Shown here: in pieces, positions 17,715 to 27,373 of the stretch
Position numbering within the stretch: the first letter of the stretch is position 1
Layout of the letters: each line of letters begins with the position of its first letter
From: an uncultured Alphaproteobacteria bacterium
GTDB taxonomy: Bacteria > Pseudomonadota > Alphaproteobacteria > Rhizobiales > Ancalomicrobiaceae
Direction of reading: 5' to 3'
DNA length: 54,988 bases
Assembly (NCBI GenBank): GCA_937864925.1
Contig: CALMFH010000262.1
Coordinates: 1 to 54,988 of the forward strand
Notes under the pieces: model-generated
The model's input: only the letters and a program-made list of their open reading frames with translations
Told to the model about the DNA's origin: nothing
Database searches by the model: none
Made by a program: the position numbers and the translations under genes

Positions 17715-19004
17715 CTATGGAACCCCGTGGTTCGCCGGGACGATCACCGGCGCGAAGCCGCCGCCAAGCGTGCGGAAGTTGGTTGTCTGGCCGCGATAGA
17801 GCCGGGCGGCGGTCAGGAGGATCTCGCCGGCGTGGGTGTAGAGGCGGATGTCGGCCTTGCGCTCGGTCGGGACGTCGTCGACCAAGACGTTGCGACGGCT
17901 CGGCACTGCCAGACGCTGGGCCACGTGGTGGCCGTCGGCGACGATGCGCTCCCAGACGCCTCGCGTCGTCTTGTCGCCGCGATAGACCGCCTTGCCGGCA
18001 TGGCCGCCGGTCGGCTTGAAATAGTAGGAGGCGCGGTCGCGCCACAGGGCCTCGGCGTTCGCCGCGGTCACGGCGACGGTGGTGGGGACGGCGCCGAGGG
18101 CGTCGAGGTCGGCCGGCGCGAGACCGAAGCCGGCCATCGCCTGCGGGTCCGACAGGACGACGAGATTGCGCTTGTCGGCATAGAGTGCATGCGCCCGAGG
18201 GGCCGGGGTGACCACGGCGTCGCCGGCGAGATGGGCGTCGTGCAGGGCGCGATGCTCGGGGGCGGCGAGCGCGAAGTCGACGAGGCGGTCATAGACGAGA
18301 TCGATGGCGCGGTCGCCCGCCCACAGCCGGCCATCGCGATGGACGAGGTCGCGCGGGTCGGCGATCACCGCGTCGTAGCCGTGCCGCTCGAACATCGCCC
18401 GGGCGAGGCGGAACTCCCAGTAGAGTGGCTGGTCGATCGGGTCGTCGTCGACGATGGCGATCGTGCGCAGCGGCGTCGTCCGCCCCTGGCGACGCCATTC
18501 ACTCTCGAACATGGCGACGATGCGGGCCTCGAGGTCGCCTTCGGGCGACAGGCCGGTCGCCGCCTCGACCTCGCGGCAGCAGGCGGTCTGCGCGGCGCTC
18601 GCCAAGGCGCAGAGGAAGGCGCCGCCGGCGTTGGTGTTGACCTCGATCAGGCGGGGGCCTTCGGGGGTCAGATGGAAGTCGTAGCCGGTGAAGACGCCGA
18701 TCGGACCGGGATCGAAGCGGGTGATGTCGGGAGCCCATGAAAGCACGCGCTCTCGATAGGCCGGGTTTGCCACCGCATGCTCGATCGCCGCGACAACCGC
18801 GACCATGGCCGCGTGATCGGGCTGGGAGACGAAGACCGGGACGGTCGAGAAGAGGTTGGTCATCGCCGCGCGCGGCACGACGCCACCGCAGCGGCGATCG
18901 ATCTCGTCCCACAGGTGCTCGCGATCGACCTCGATGCAGAAGCAGTCGGCGTTGAGCCGATCGATCAGCGACGGCGCGACGGTCGGGGTGGCGAGAGCGG
19001 TCAT
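17715..19004 (-). CDS. ATP-grasp family enzyme in the arsR operon
   Basis: 429-aa protein with ATP-grasp features: PRLIEVNTNAGGAF in the N-terminal half and a nucleotide-binding segment YYFKPTGGHAGKAVYRGDK with the usual Lys/Gly-rich loop, then DVPTERKADIRLY and ARLYRGQTTNF near the end. The fold joins a carboxylate to an amine or thiol through an acyl phosphate, as in glutathione synthetase. ATG 19004 has GAGG 6-9 nt upstream; an upstream in-frame start lacks support. It is the last gene of arsR-arsC'-ATP-grasp, so expression probably responds to arsenite. I cannot name the substrate; a thiol or peptide ligase for metalloid stress is one inference. Confidence 0.7.
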   Translation of the reverse strand: MTALATPTVAPSLIDRLNADCFCIEVDREHLWDEIDRRCGGVVPRAAMTNLFSTVPVFVSQPDHAAMVAVVAAIEHAVANPAYRERVLSWAPDITRFDPGPIGVFTGYDFHLTPEGPRLIEVNTNAGGAFLCALASAAQTACCREVEAATGLSPEGDLEARIVAMFESEWRRQGRTTPLRTIAIVDDDPIDQPLYWEFRLARAMFERHGYDAVIADPRDLVHRDGRLWAGDRAIDLVYDRLVDFALAAPEHRALHDAHLAGDAVVTPAPRAHALYADKRNLVVLSDPQAMAGFGLAPADLDALGAVPTTVAVTAANAEALWRDRASYYFKPTGGHAGKAVYRGDKTTRGVWERIVADGHHVAQRLAVPSRRNVLVDDVPTERKADIRLYTHAGEILLTAARLYRGQTTNFRTLGGGFAPVIVPANHGVP

Positions 19005-19053
19005 CGGATACCTCGTCGGGGTCTTCGCTGCGGCGCGGGCGAGCCGATCGTCG

Positions 19054-19188
19054 TCAGGCGGGGCGGCTGTCGCCCGAGACGGCGGCGCCACGGTCGGCGT
19101 CATCCTTCACCGGGAGGCTCTCGATGAGGATCGCGCGGGCGCTGTCGCCGTTGATCGGGGACAGGACGTCGAAGACGCGATCAGCCAT
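19054..19188 (-). pseudogene. Truncated arsC (arsenate reductase) remnant
   Basis: 44-aa frame whose start overlaps the arsR stop by 8 bp. MADRVFDVLSPINGDSARAI aligns with the N-terminus of low-molecular-weight-phosphatase-type ArsC, whose pattern from memory is VLFLCTGNSARSI. The SAR and flanking hydrophobic positions survive, but the catalytic Cys position is Ile and the protein ends soon afterwards. It is therefore a decayed, non-catalytic leftover between arsR and the ATP-grasp gene. It may still be translated and help couple the downstream gene. Confidence 0.55.
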
Positions 19189-19552
19189 CGTAGTTCTCTT
19201 CGCTGGATAGGCGGCCCGCCGCGCAGGCCGAGGGGGGCACCGCGTCGAGATCGGCGCAGACCAGCGGATTTCCTCGGCAGCAGTCGTGCAGGAGGAATTC
19301 GGCGAGCGCGGCGATGCTCTCCGTCCGCACCCGGTAGATGATCGATCGGCTGCGGCGTTCCGCCGTGATCAGGCCGGCCCTGGTCAGCACCGCGAGATGG
19401 GTCGACAGGGAATTCTGCGGAACTTCGAGACGACGCGCCGCTTCGCCGGCAGGCAGTCCCTCCGGCTCGTGAGTGATCAACAGTCGGAAGACGGCGAGCC
19501 GCGTCGACTGCGACAAGGCGGAGAAGGCGAGCAGGGCGTGCTTTTCATCCAT
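19181..19552 (-). CDS. arsR: ArsR-family arsenite-responsive repressor
   Basis: 123-aa winged-helix repressor (MDEKHALLAFSALSQSTRLAVFRLL). The DNA-recognition helix lies around QNSLSTHLAVLTRAGL. Metal-binding cysteines are the C-terminal type: DCCRGNPLVC, with another Cys further on (SACAAG), as in ArsR proteins that bind As(III) through a CC-x6-C cluster rather than the ELCVCDL type. ATG 19552 begins the conserved sequence; a TTG-led extension to 19588 is less likely. The start codon lies inside the operator palindrome. It should repress its own operon until arsenite binds. Confidence 0.88.
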   Translation of the reverse strand: MDEKHALLAFSALSQSTRLAVFRLLITHEPEGLPAGEAARRLEVPQNSLSTHLAVLTRAGLITAERRSRSIIYRVRTESIAALAEFLLHDCCRGNPLVCADLDAVPPSACAAGRLSSEENYDG

Positions 19553-19579
19553 ATATCGACGATACTCGATATATGGATG
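19546..19579. promoter_or_regulatory. ArsR operator, 14-bp inverted repeat
   Basis: CATCCATATATCGA (19546-19559), spacer CGATAC, and TCGATATATGGATG (19566-19579) are perfect inverted arms in an AT-rich patch covering the arsR start codon. Size and position suit an ArsR dimer site. The start codon inside the site implies a very short or absent leader. Confidence 0.8.
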
Positions 19580-19588
19580 ATTTGGCAA

Positions 19589-19808
19589 TCGGCCAGTGGG
19601 GCCACCCGTGCCGGCTGGAAGCGGTCGAAAGCCGCCGACCGGCGGCGGGCCGGTCCAGCCCGTGTCCTTGCATCACGCCCTGGTTCGGAGTCACGATGGT
19701 CGCGGCATCGGCGCGACGAAGCGAAGCATGCCATCGCGACGTACTTCGCCGATCGATCGACGCGTACCCGAGAGAATTCGACGACACAGTCGAACGCGGG
19801 GGGAGGAA
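19589..19808. other. Divergent arsR/arxX intergenic region
   Basis: 220 bp with no gene. It should contain the promoter for the arxXSR-like genes. I see no good -24/-12 element; a TTGC near 19675 lacks the matching TGGCAC. A GTTCGGA half-site at about 19684-19690 resembles the arms of the dyads before the arx operon. Confidence 0.4.
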
Positions 19809-20708
19809 ATGCCGACAGACGACGGCTCATCGCCGGTCGAACGGACTCGCTTGACCCGACGTTCCATCGTCCTCGGGGCGGCGGCGGCCGCGACGCTCGC
19901 CCGGCCGGCGATCGCGCGGGCCGGGTTCGGCCGCACCGTGAAATTCGGTCTCACGCCGGTCTTCCTCACCAACGATCTCGTCCTGCTCGACGGCCTGAGG
20001 AAGTACCTCGCCGAGGCCTCCGGCTTCGAGGTCGAGCTGGTGCAGCGCAAGACCTATCAGGAGATCGTCTCCCTCCTCGTCTCCGACAACCTCGACCTCG
20101 CCTGGATCTGCGGCTACCCCTACGTCGCCTTCCGCGACCGGCTGGAACTGGTGGCGGTGCCGCAGTGGCGGGGGCGACCGCTCTACTCGTCCTACCTGAT
20201 CATCACCAACGGCCGGATCGTGAAGAGCCTGTCGGAGCTGCGCGACGACATCCACGCCTTCTCCGACCCCGACAGCAACTCCGGCTATCTGGTCACCTGC
20301 GCTTCGTTGATGGCGATGGGGCAGCGCCCCGAACAGTTCTTCCGCCGCTCGATCTTCACCCACGGCCACCGCAACGTCGTCCGCGCCGTCGGCAGCGGCC
20401 TCGCCATGAGCGGCAGCGTCGACGGCTACGTCTGGGAGGTGCTGGCCGAGACCGAACCGCACCTGACGGCGCGGACGCGGATCATCGCCCGCTCCGAGCC
20501 GCTCGGCTTCCCGCCGATCGCCTGTTCGCGGCGGCGGGCCCACGCGCCCGAGCTGGCGGCAGTCCGTCAGGCGCTCCTGGTGATGGGGAACGATCCACTC
20601 GGCAAGCCGCTGCTCGACATGTTGCGGCTCGACGGCTTCGTGCCGGGCGAGGCCTCGCTCTTCGACGGCATCGCCGAGATGGCGCGGATCGTACGGAGTG
20701 CCACCTGA
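19809..20708 (+). CDS. arxX: PhnD-like periplasmic oxyanion sensor, ArxX/AioX type
   Basis: 299-aa exported substrate-binding protein. A Tat-type signal (TRRSIVLGAAAAATLARPAIA) precedes a PhnD/phosphonate-binding-like fold. Conserved stretches include VQRKTYQEIVSLL, LDLAWICGYPYV, SDPDSNSGY and EPLGFPPIA. AioX/ArxX proteins bind arsenite and trigger the partner kinase; C101 in AWICGYPY is a candidate As(III) ligand (inferred from the AioX literature). ATG 19809 follows GGGAGGA and begins the signal peptide. The stop overlaps the kinase start (TGATG). Confidence 0.8.
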   Translation: MPTDDGSSPVERTRLTRRSIVLGAAAAATLARPAIARAGFGRTVKFGLTPVFLTNDLVLLDGLRKYLAEASGFEVELVQRKTYQEIVSLLVSDNLDLAWICGYPYVAFRDRLELVAVPQWRGRPLYSSYLIITNGRIVKSLSELRDDIHAFSDPDSNSGYLVTCASLMAMGQRPEQFFRRSIFTHGHRNVVRAVGSGLAMSGSVDGYVWEVLAETEPHLTARTRIIARSEPLGFPPIACSRRRAHAPELAAVRQALLVMGNDPLGKPLLDMLRLDGFVPGEASLFDGIAEMARIVRSAT

Positions 20709-22169
20709 TGGCGAGCCTGCTCGCGCGACTGCGGCGCCCACCCAAGAGTTGGCCGATCTCGATCAAGGTGCCGGCGCTCGCCGCGGTGCTGATGATCCTG
20801 GTCGGCACGCTGTTCACCAACCAGGTGCTGCACCGCTTCGACGCGACCCAGCAGAAGCATCTGCGCGAACTGTCGAACGCCTATCTCGACGGCCTCACGG
20901 CGGCGATCCTGCCGCATCTCCTGCAGCACGACACCTGGGAGATCTTCGACGCGCTCGAACGCGCCGCCCACGGCTATCGCGGTCTCGACCTCGCCTGGAC
21001 GACGGTGGCGCGCGCCGACGGGACGGTGCTCGCCTCGAGCGATCCCGGCCTGTTTCCAGTCGACTCGCGCCTGCCCGAGCCGACGATCGTGCGCTTCTCC
21101 GGCGGGACCGACCTGATCGTCTCGGCGACCGGCGCGCGCGCCCTCCTCGGGCGACGGCTGGTCCACCAGGACCGGGAGGTTGGCGGCATCTACGCCGAGA
21201 TCGACATCGCCCGCCTCGCCGCCGAGCGCAACGACGTGCTGGTGTCGCTGATCGCCACCAACACGGCGGTGATCTTCGTTCTCGCCGCCCTCGGATACGT
21301 CGTCGTCCGGCGCATGATGAAGCCGGTCGCGACCCTCACCGCCTATCTCGGGCGGGGACGAACCGGCAGTCCAGAGCGCATCCCCGACCACCACGCCCCC
21401 GACCCCGAGAGCGAGTTCGGCCGCCTCTTCTCCGCCTACAACCGCATGGCCCGCGCCGTCGACGAGCGCGAGGCGATGGGCATCCGCCTCGCCGAGGAGG
21501 AGAAGCTCGGCAGTCTCGGTCGGCTCTCGTCGGCGATCGCCCACGAGATCAACAATCCGCTCGGCGGCCTCTTCAATGCGCTCGACGCGCTGAAGCGCCA
21601 TGGCGACAAGGAACGCGTCCGCCAGACGTCGATCAGTCTGCTCGAGCGCGGTCTCCAGGGCATCCGCGACGTCGTCCGCTCGGCGCTCCACATTTATCGG
21701 ACCGACGAAGCGCGGCGATCGCTCGGCCCGGCCGACCTCGAGGACCTCCGTCTGCTGATCAAGCCCGAGCTGAAACGGCGCCGTCAGACGCTGAAGTGGC
21801 AGAACACACTGGCGGCCGAGACCAGCCTGCCGGCGGTCGCCGTTCGCGACATGGCGCTCAATCTGCTGCTCAACGCCTGCAAGGCGACGCCGGACGGCGG
21901 CACCATCTCCTTCGCCGCCCGCGACGGCGGCGACGGGCTGCGCTTTTGCGTCGCCGACGAGGGCGCCGGCATGCCGGAGCGGACCAAGCGCTACCTCGAG
22001 GCGGCCGCCACCGCCGGGGCGCCGATCGAGGATCGGGCCGGGCTCGGCCTGTGGATGGTCCGCCGCCTGATCGACGAATGCGACGGGACGATCACGGTCG
22101 AGGCCGCCGAGGGGCGCGGCACCCGGATCTCCGTCTTCCTACCCACCGTTACCGCCGAGAGGGTGCGCG

Positions 22170-22180
<11 letters not shown>
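20708..22180 (+). CDS. arxS: Sensor histidine kinase, ArxS/AioS type
   Basis: 490-aa membrane kinase. TM1 is at about residues 20-40 and TM2 about 178-202 (VLVSLIATNTAVIFVLAALGYVVV), enclosing a ~140-residue periplasmic domain that could contact the binding protein. A HAMP-like linker follows. The phospho-acceptor is H279 (AIAHEINNPLGG). N-box (NLLLNACKA) and G-box motifs (DEGAGMP, GLGLWMV) form the ATPase domain. It overlaps the binding-protein gene by 1 bp and the response-regulator gene by 11 bp. Confidence 0.85.
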
Positions 22181-23498
<1,318 letters not shown>

Positions 23499-23508
23499 TC
23501 GCCCCGCG

Positions 23509-23558
23509 CGTCCGGATATCGGAACGCCCGCGGCGGCCGACGTTCGGATTTCCGAACG
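23509..23558. promoter_or_regulatory. Two dyads, probable ArxR enhancer sites
   Basis: CGTTCGGATTTCCGAACG (23541-23558) is a perfect 8-2-8 palindrome. CGTCCGGATATCGGAACG (23509-23526) is a slightly degenerate copy 32 bp upstream, about three helical turns. They lie about 86 and 118 bp before the predicted start of transcription, typical for sigma-54 enhancers. Confidence 0.7.
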
Positions 23559-23609
23559 CTCCCGTGGGGACGCACACCGGAATTCGACGATTTCCAGAGC
23601 GCGCGGGCT

Positions 23610-23624
23610 TGGCACCGGCCTTGC
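23610..23624 (+). promoter_or_regulatory. Sigma-54 (-24/-12) promoter of the arx operon
   Basis: TTGGCACCGGCCTTGC contains TGGCAC, 5 bases and TTGC, a consensus RpoN promoter. Transcription should start near 23636, about 38 bases before the first GTG of the operon. Confidence 0.85.
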
Positions 23625-23673
23625 TCCTGTTCTCCCCGAAGACCGCGCCAAGCGGCTCGTGGGGAGGAAGACC

Positions 23674-24858
23674 GTGGAACGATCGGCCCGCATCGACGCG
23701 GCGGAGGGCGACCCGTCACGACGCATCGCCGTGCTCGACGCGGCGGCGTGTCTCACCGTCCGCTGGCCGGCCGGGCGATGTGCCGCCTGCGCCGAAGCCT
23801 GCCCGGTCGAGGCGATCGCCGTCGGCGAACGCAGCGTCGCGATCGACCCGCGCCGCTGCGACGGTTGCGGTGCCTGTTCCGCCGCCTGCCCGACGGCGGC
23901 GCTCGCCACCCCGATCGACGACCTCCTGCGTCCGGCGACGTTGATCCTCGAATGCGCTCGCGTGCCGGAGAGACACCGCGTCGCCGCCGCCACCGTGGTT
24001 CCTTGCCTCGGCGCGCTCGGGACCGATCACCTCGTCGCCCGGGCGGAGATCGCCGCCGGCACGACCCTCGTCGTCGACCGCGGCTGGTGCGCCGATTGCC
24101 GACGCGGCGGCACGGCTGAACCGTGGAGCGGCGCCGTGGAGGCGCTGACCGCCCTCCTCGGCGTGCTCGGGCAGAGCCGCGGGCACGCCTTCGAGGTCGC
24201 GACCCGGCCGCTGCCGCGCGGCGAGGCCCTGCCGGCGCGGACCGACGTCGAGGAGAAGGAACGCCCGTCGCGGCGCGCCCTCTTCACCCGTCTGATTCGA
24301 CCGGCACCGACGCCGATCGTGGCCGAGGGCCGCGCCCTCCGGCCCGCCCGGCTCGCCACCGCGAGGCTCTCCGATCGGGCCGAGCGGCTGCACCGCCTCG
24401 CCGGGGGCGCGGAACTGCCGGCCCGGCTCTTCCCGTCGGTGACGGTCGCCGAGACCTGCTGCGGCAATGCCACCTGTGCCCGGGTCTGCCCGACCGGGGC
24501 GCTGGAGAGCCGCCACACGAGCGAGGTCGATCGGCTCGATCTCGATCCGACGCTGTGCATCGGCTGCGGCGCCTGCGCCGCCGCCTGCCCGACCGGCTCC
24601 GTCGCGGTGACGGCCGAGGGCGAGGGAGCGATCGACGGCCGCATCGAACTGCGTCGGCGCCCACTCACGGTCTGCGTGCGCTGCGACGCCACCTTCGTGC
24701 CCGAGGGTTCGGAGGCGGTCTGCGGCGCCTGCCGCAAGGACGAGACCCTGGCGAGTTTCGCTCATGCACTCGTGCGCCGGCGGCCCACGGCCGACGCGCG
24801 CGATCGAGACGCCGCCCGCGATGGGGGAACGCGGGCGGAAGAACGACACCCCCGATAG
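23674..24858 (+). CDS. arxB': Polyferredoxin-like 4Fe-4S protein, ArxB' type
   Basis: 394-aa cysteine-rich protein. N-terminal clusters are CAACAEACPVEA and CDGCGACSAACPTAA; a second pair lies in the C-terminal half (CCGNATCARVCPTGA and CIGCGACAAACPTGS). A CxxC...CxxC zinc-ribbon-like end follows (CVRCDATF...CGAC). No signal peptide, so cytoplasmic. The GTG at 23674 has GGGGAGGA 6 nt upstream and is preferred to GTG 23659. As first gene behind the sigma-54 promoter it takes the arxB' position of arxB'ABCD clusters. Its role may be electron transfer or maturation of the molybdoenzyme; this is not settled. Confidence 0.72.
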   Translation: MERSARIDAAEGDPSRRIAVLDAAACLTVRWPAGRCAACAEACPVEAIAVGERSVAIDPRRCDGCGACSAACPTAALATPIDDLLRPATLILECARVPERHRVAAATVVPCLGALGTDHLVARAEIAAGTTLVVDRGWCADCRRGGTAEPWSGAVEALTALLGVLGQSRGHAFEVATRPLPRGEALPARTDVEEKERPSRRALFTRLIRPAPTPIVAEGRALRPARLATARLSDRAERLHRLAGGAELPARLFPSVTVAETCCGNATCARVCPTGALESRHTSEVDRLDLDPTLCIGCGACAAACPTGSVAVTAEGEGAIDGRIELRRRPLTVCVRCDATFVPEGSEAVCGACRKDETLASFAHALVRRRPTADARDRDAARDGGTRAEERHPR

Positions 24859-24872
24859 GCGAGGAGAACGCG

Positions 24873-27353
24873 ATGGACGATCAGAACCTCTCGACCACGC
24901 GCAGGCGGTTCCTGCAGACCACCGGCGCGACCGGTGCGCTGGCGGCGACGGCGACGACGGTCGGCCTGCCGCTCGGCGACGACACGGCGCAGGCGCAGGG
25001 CGCCGCGAGCGGGGCGACCAAGATCACCAAGAGCATCTGCCATCAGTGCCCGGCGCGCTGCGGCATCGACGTCTACACTACCAACGGCCGCGTCCACGCG
25101 ATCTACGGCTCGCCCAATCATCCGATCGCCAACGGCAAGCTCTGCCCGAAGGGGCCGCTCGGCATCTACGTGCTCTACGACCCCGACCGGTGGAAGAGCC
25201 CGATGAAGCGCACCAACCCGAAGAAGGGGCGCAACGAGGACCCGAAGTTCGTTCCGATCTCGTGGGACGAGGCGCTGCAGACCGTCGCCGATCGGCTCAA
25301 CACGCTGCGCGACAAGGGCGAGAGCCATCGCTTCTCGCTGTGCTTCGGCCGCGGCTGGGGCGCCTCCTGCGCCGGCCTGCTCGGAACCTTCGGTGACCTC
25401 TACGGCTCGCCCAACGTGCCGATCGGCCACTCGTCGATGTGCTCGGACGGCTCGATCCTGTCCAAGCAGTGCACCGACGGCAACGCCTCCTACAGCGCCT
25501 ACGACTATCGCAACTGCAACTACCTCCTGATGTTCGGGGCGAGCTTCCTCGAGGCCTTCCGGCCCTACAACAACAACATGCAGGTGTGGGGTTACATCCG
25601 CGGCGAGAAGACGCCGAAGACGCGGGTCACCGCCGTCGACGTCCACCTCAACACCACGCTGGCCGCCGCCGACCGCGGCCTGCTGATCAAGCCCGGCACC
25701 GACGGCGCCCTCGCCCTGGCGATCGCCCACGTCATCCTCACCGAGGGCCTGTGGGAGCGCTCCTTCGTCGGCGACTTCAAGGACGGCGTGAACCGCTTCA
25801 AGGCCGGCCAGACGGTCGACCCGGCGAGCTTCGAAGAGAAGTGGGTCAAGGGCCTCGCCGAGTGGTGGAACATCGAGCTGAAGGACCGCACGCCGAAATG
25901 GGCGGAGGGCATCACCAGCATCCGTGAGCACAACATCCTGGCGACGGCGCGCGAGTTCGGTTCGACCCGCCCGGCCATTGCGCTCTTCGAACGCGGCGCC
26001 CACGCCCATTCGAACGGCATCATGAACGGCATGGCGATCCACACCCTCAACGCCCTGGTCGGATCGCTCTACGCCAAGGGCGGGCTGATGTACCAGATGG
26101 GTCCGTCCTACGGCGCCATGCCGGTCGACGAGAAGGCCTACATGGACGACTACGCCCAGAACGGGGCGTGGAAGAAGCAGCCGCGCATCGACCTCAAGGG
26201 TCACGTCGACGGCTATCTGCTCGCCAAGAACATGCTGCAGGAGGTCGGCCCCAACCACCTCAAGGGCAAACCCTACAAGCTCGATACGGTGATGTTCTAC
26301 CTCACCAACCCGATCTTCACGGCGCCCAACGGCCAGCAGTGGGAAGAAGCGCTGAAGGACGTGTTCGTCATCGACACCTCGCCCTTCCCGAGCGAGACCG
26401 GCCACTTCGCCGATCTCATCCTGCCCGACCACACCTATCTCGAACGCCTCCAGGACGCGCCGACCTATCCCTTCCAGGGCTGGCCGATGGCCCAGCTGCG
26501 CGTACCGGCGATCAAGCCGCTCTACGACACCAAGTACTTCGGCGACACGCTGATCGAGATCGGCAAGCGCATCAAGGGCAAGACCGGCGAATACTACAAG
26601 GCCCTGGGCAATACCGAGAACGTCATCCGGCATCTCGCCAAGGGCTTCGAGAAGGACCCCGGCGACAACGGCGTCAACTCCTTCGAGAGCTGGGTGGAGC
26701 AGGGCGTCTGGTACAAGAAGCCGTACCTCTGGCAGCAGATCGGCGGCGACTTCTTCGAGTGGGACGGCAAGGCCTACGCCAAGCCGATGTCGGCCGACGA
26801 CGTCAAGGCGAAGCTCTTCAAGACGCCGAGCGGCAAGTTCGAGATCCGCTCCGGCTATCTCGAGAAGAACATCGACTGGGTCGCCGAGAAGACCGGGCGC
26901 GACAAGGCGCGGCTGATGTTCCCGGTGTGGGAGGAGCCGAAGCATCCGGGCGGCGGCGATCTCTACCTCGTCTCCCCCAAGACGGCGATGCACGCCGAAG
27001 GACGCGGCGCCAACATCCCGATGGCGATCGCCCACCAACAGCCGGTGGTCGGCGGCCGCAAGCAGGTCTTCGTCGAGATCAACCCGGTGACCGCCAAGGC
27101 CCGCGGCATCTCCGACGGCGACGTCGTCAAGATCAAGTCGGCGGCCGGCCAGATCGAGGTGCGCTGCCGGCTCTACGAGGGAACCCGCCCCGACACGCTG
27201 GTGCTGCCGATGGAATACGGCCACTGGGCCGGCGGGCGTTGGTCGAAGAACGTCTTCGGCGGGCACTGCGGTCACGCCACGGTCAATCAGTCCGACCGTG
27301 TGACCGGCCAGTGCAACTACTACACGACAAAAGTCACCGTCGAGCGCGCCTGA
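24873..27353 (+). CDS. arxA: Arsenite oxidase catalytic subunit, Arx type (Mo-bisMGD)
   Basis: 826-aa DMSO-reductase-family enzyme. A Tat signal (TTRRRFLQTTGATGALAA) leads to the periplasm. The 4Fe-4S motif CHQCPARC...LCPKG is Cx2Cx3Cx27C, as in ArrA/ArxA. FGRGWG carries the GRGWG motif reported for ArxA as opposed to ArrA, and SSMCSDG gives a probable Cys Mo ligand. Arx enzymes oxidise arsenite to arsenate without oxygen and pass electrons towards quinones; ArrA relatives run the reverse reaction. The ATG has GAGGAG 6 nt upstream. The chaperone, Fe-S and membrane subunits follow in order. Arsenate reductase activity cannot be excluded from sequence alone. Confidence 0.85.
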   Translation: MDDQNLSTTRRRFLQTTGATGALAATATTVGLPLGDDTAQAQGAASGATKITKSICHQCPARCGIDVYTTNGRVHAIYGSPNHPIANGKLCPKGPLGIYVLYDPDRWKSPMKRTNPKKGRNEDPKFVPISWDEALQTVADRLNTLRDKGESHRFSLCFGRGWGASCAGLLGTFGDLYGSPNVPIGHSSMCSDGSILSKQCTDGNASYSAYDYRNCNYLLMFGASFLEAFRPYNNNMQVWGYIRGEKTPKTRVTAVDVHLNTTLAAADRGLLIKPGTDGALALAIAHVILTEGLWERSFVGDFKDGVNRFKAGQTVDPASFEEKWVKGLAEWWNIELKDRTPKWAEGITSIREHNILATAREFGSTRPAIALFERGAHAHSNGIMNGMAIHTLNALVGSLYAKGGLMYQMGPSYGAMPVDEKAYMDDYAQNGAWKKQPRIDLKGHVDGYLLAKNMLQEVGPNHLKGKPYKLDTVMFYLTNPIFTAPNGQQWEEALKDVFVIDTSPFPSETGHFADLILPDHTYLERLQDAPTYPFQGWPMAQLRVPAIKPLYDTKYFGDTLIEIGKRIKGKTGEYYKALGNTENVIRHLAKGFEKDPGDNGVNSFESWVEQGVWYKKPYLWQQIGGDFFEWDGKAYAKPMSADDVKAKLFKTPSGKFEIRSGYLEKNIDWVAEKTGRDKARLMFPVWEEPKHPGGGDLYLVSPKTAMHAEGRGANIPMAIAHQQPVVGGRKQVFVEINPVTAKARGISDGDVVKIKSAAGQIEVRCRLYEGTRPDTLVLPMEYGHWAGGRWSKNVFGGHCGHATVNQSDRVTGQCNYYTTKVTVERA

Positions 27354-27373
27354 CGCGAGGGAGGGATGTCGTC

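Noticed and set aside
17584-18045. 153-aa minus-strand frame overlapping the ATP-grasp gene end
   Set aside because: Arg-rich shadow of the ATP-grasp reading frame with no ribosome binding site.
19655-19680. Possible -24/-12 promoter before arxX (TTGC near 19675)
   Set aside because: The -24 half does not match TGGCAC at the needed 5-base spacing.
24762-27275. 837-aa minus-strand frame opposite arxA
   Set aside because: Shadow of the arxA frame, with Leu/Val/Arg/Asp-rich translation and no motif.
24873-27353. Respiratory arsenate reductase ArrA as the identity of the Mo enzyme
   Set aside because: GRGWG motif and arxB'ABCD plus X-S-R context favour ArxA; kept only as an alternative.
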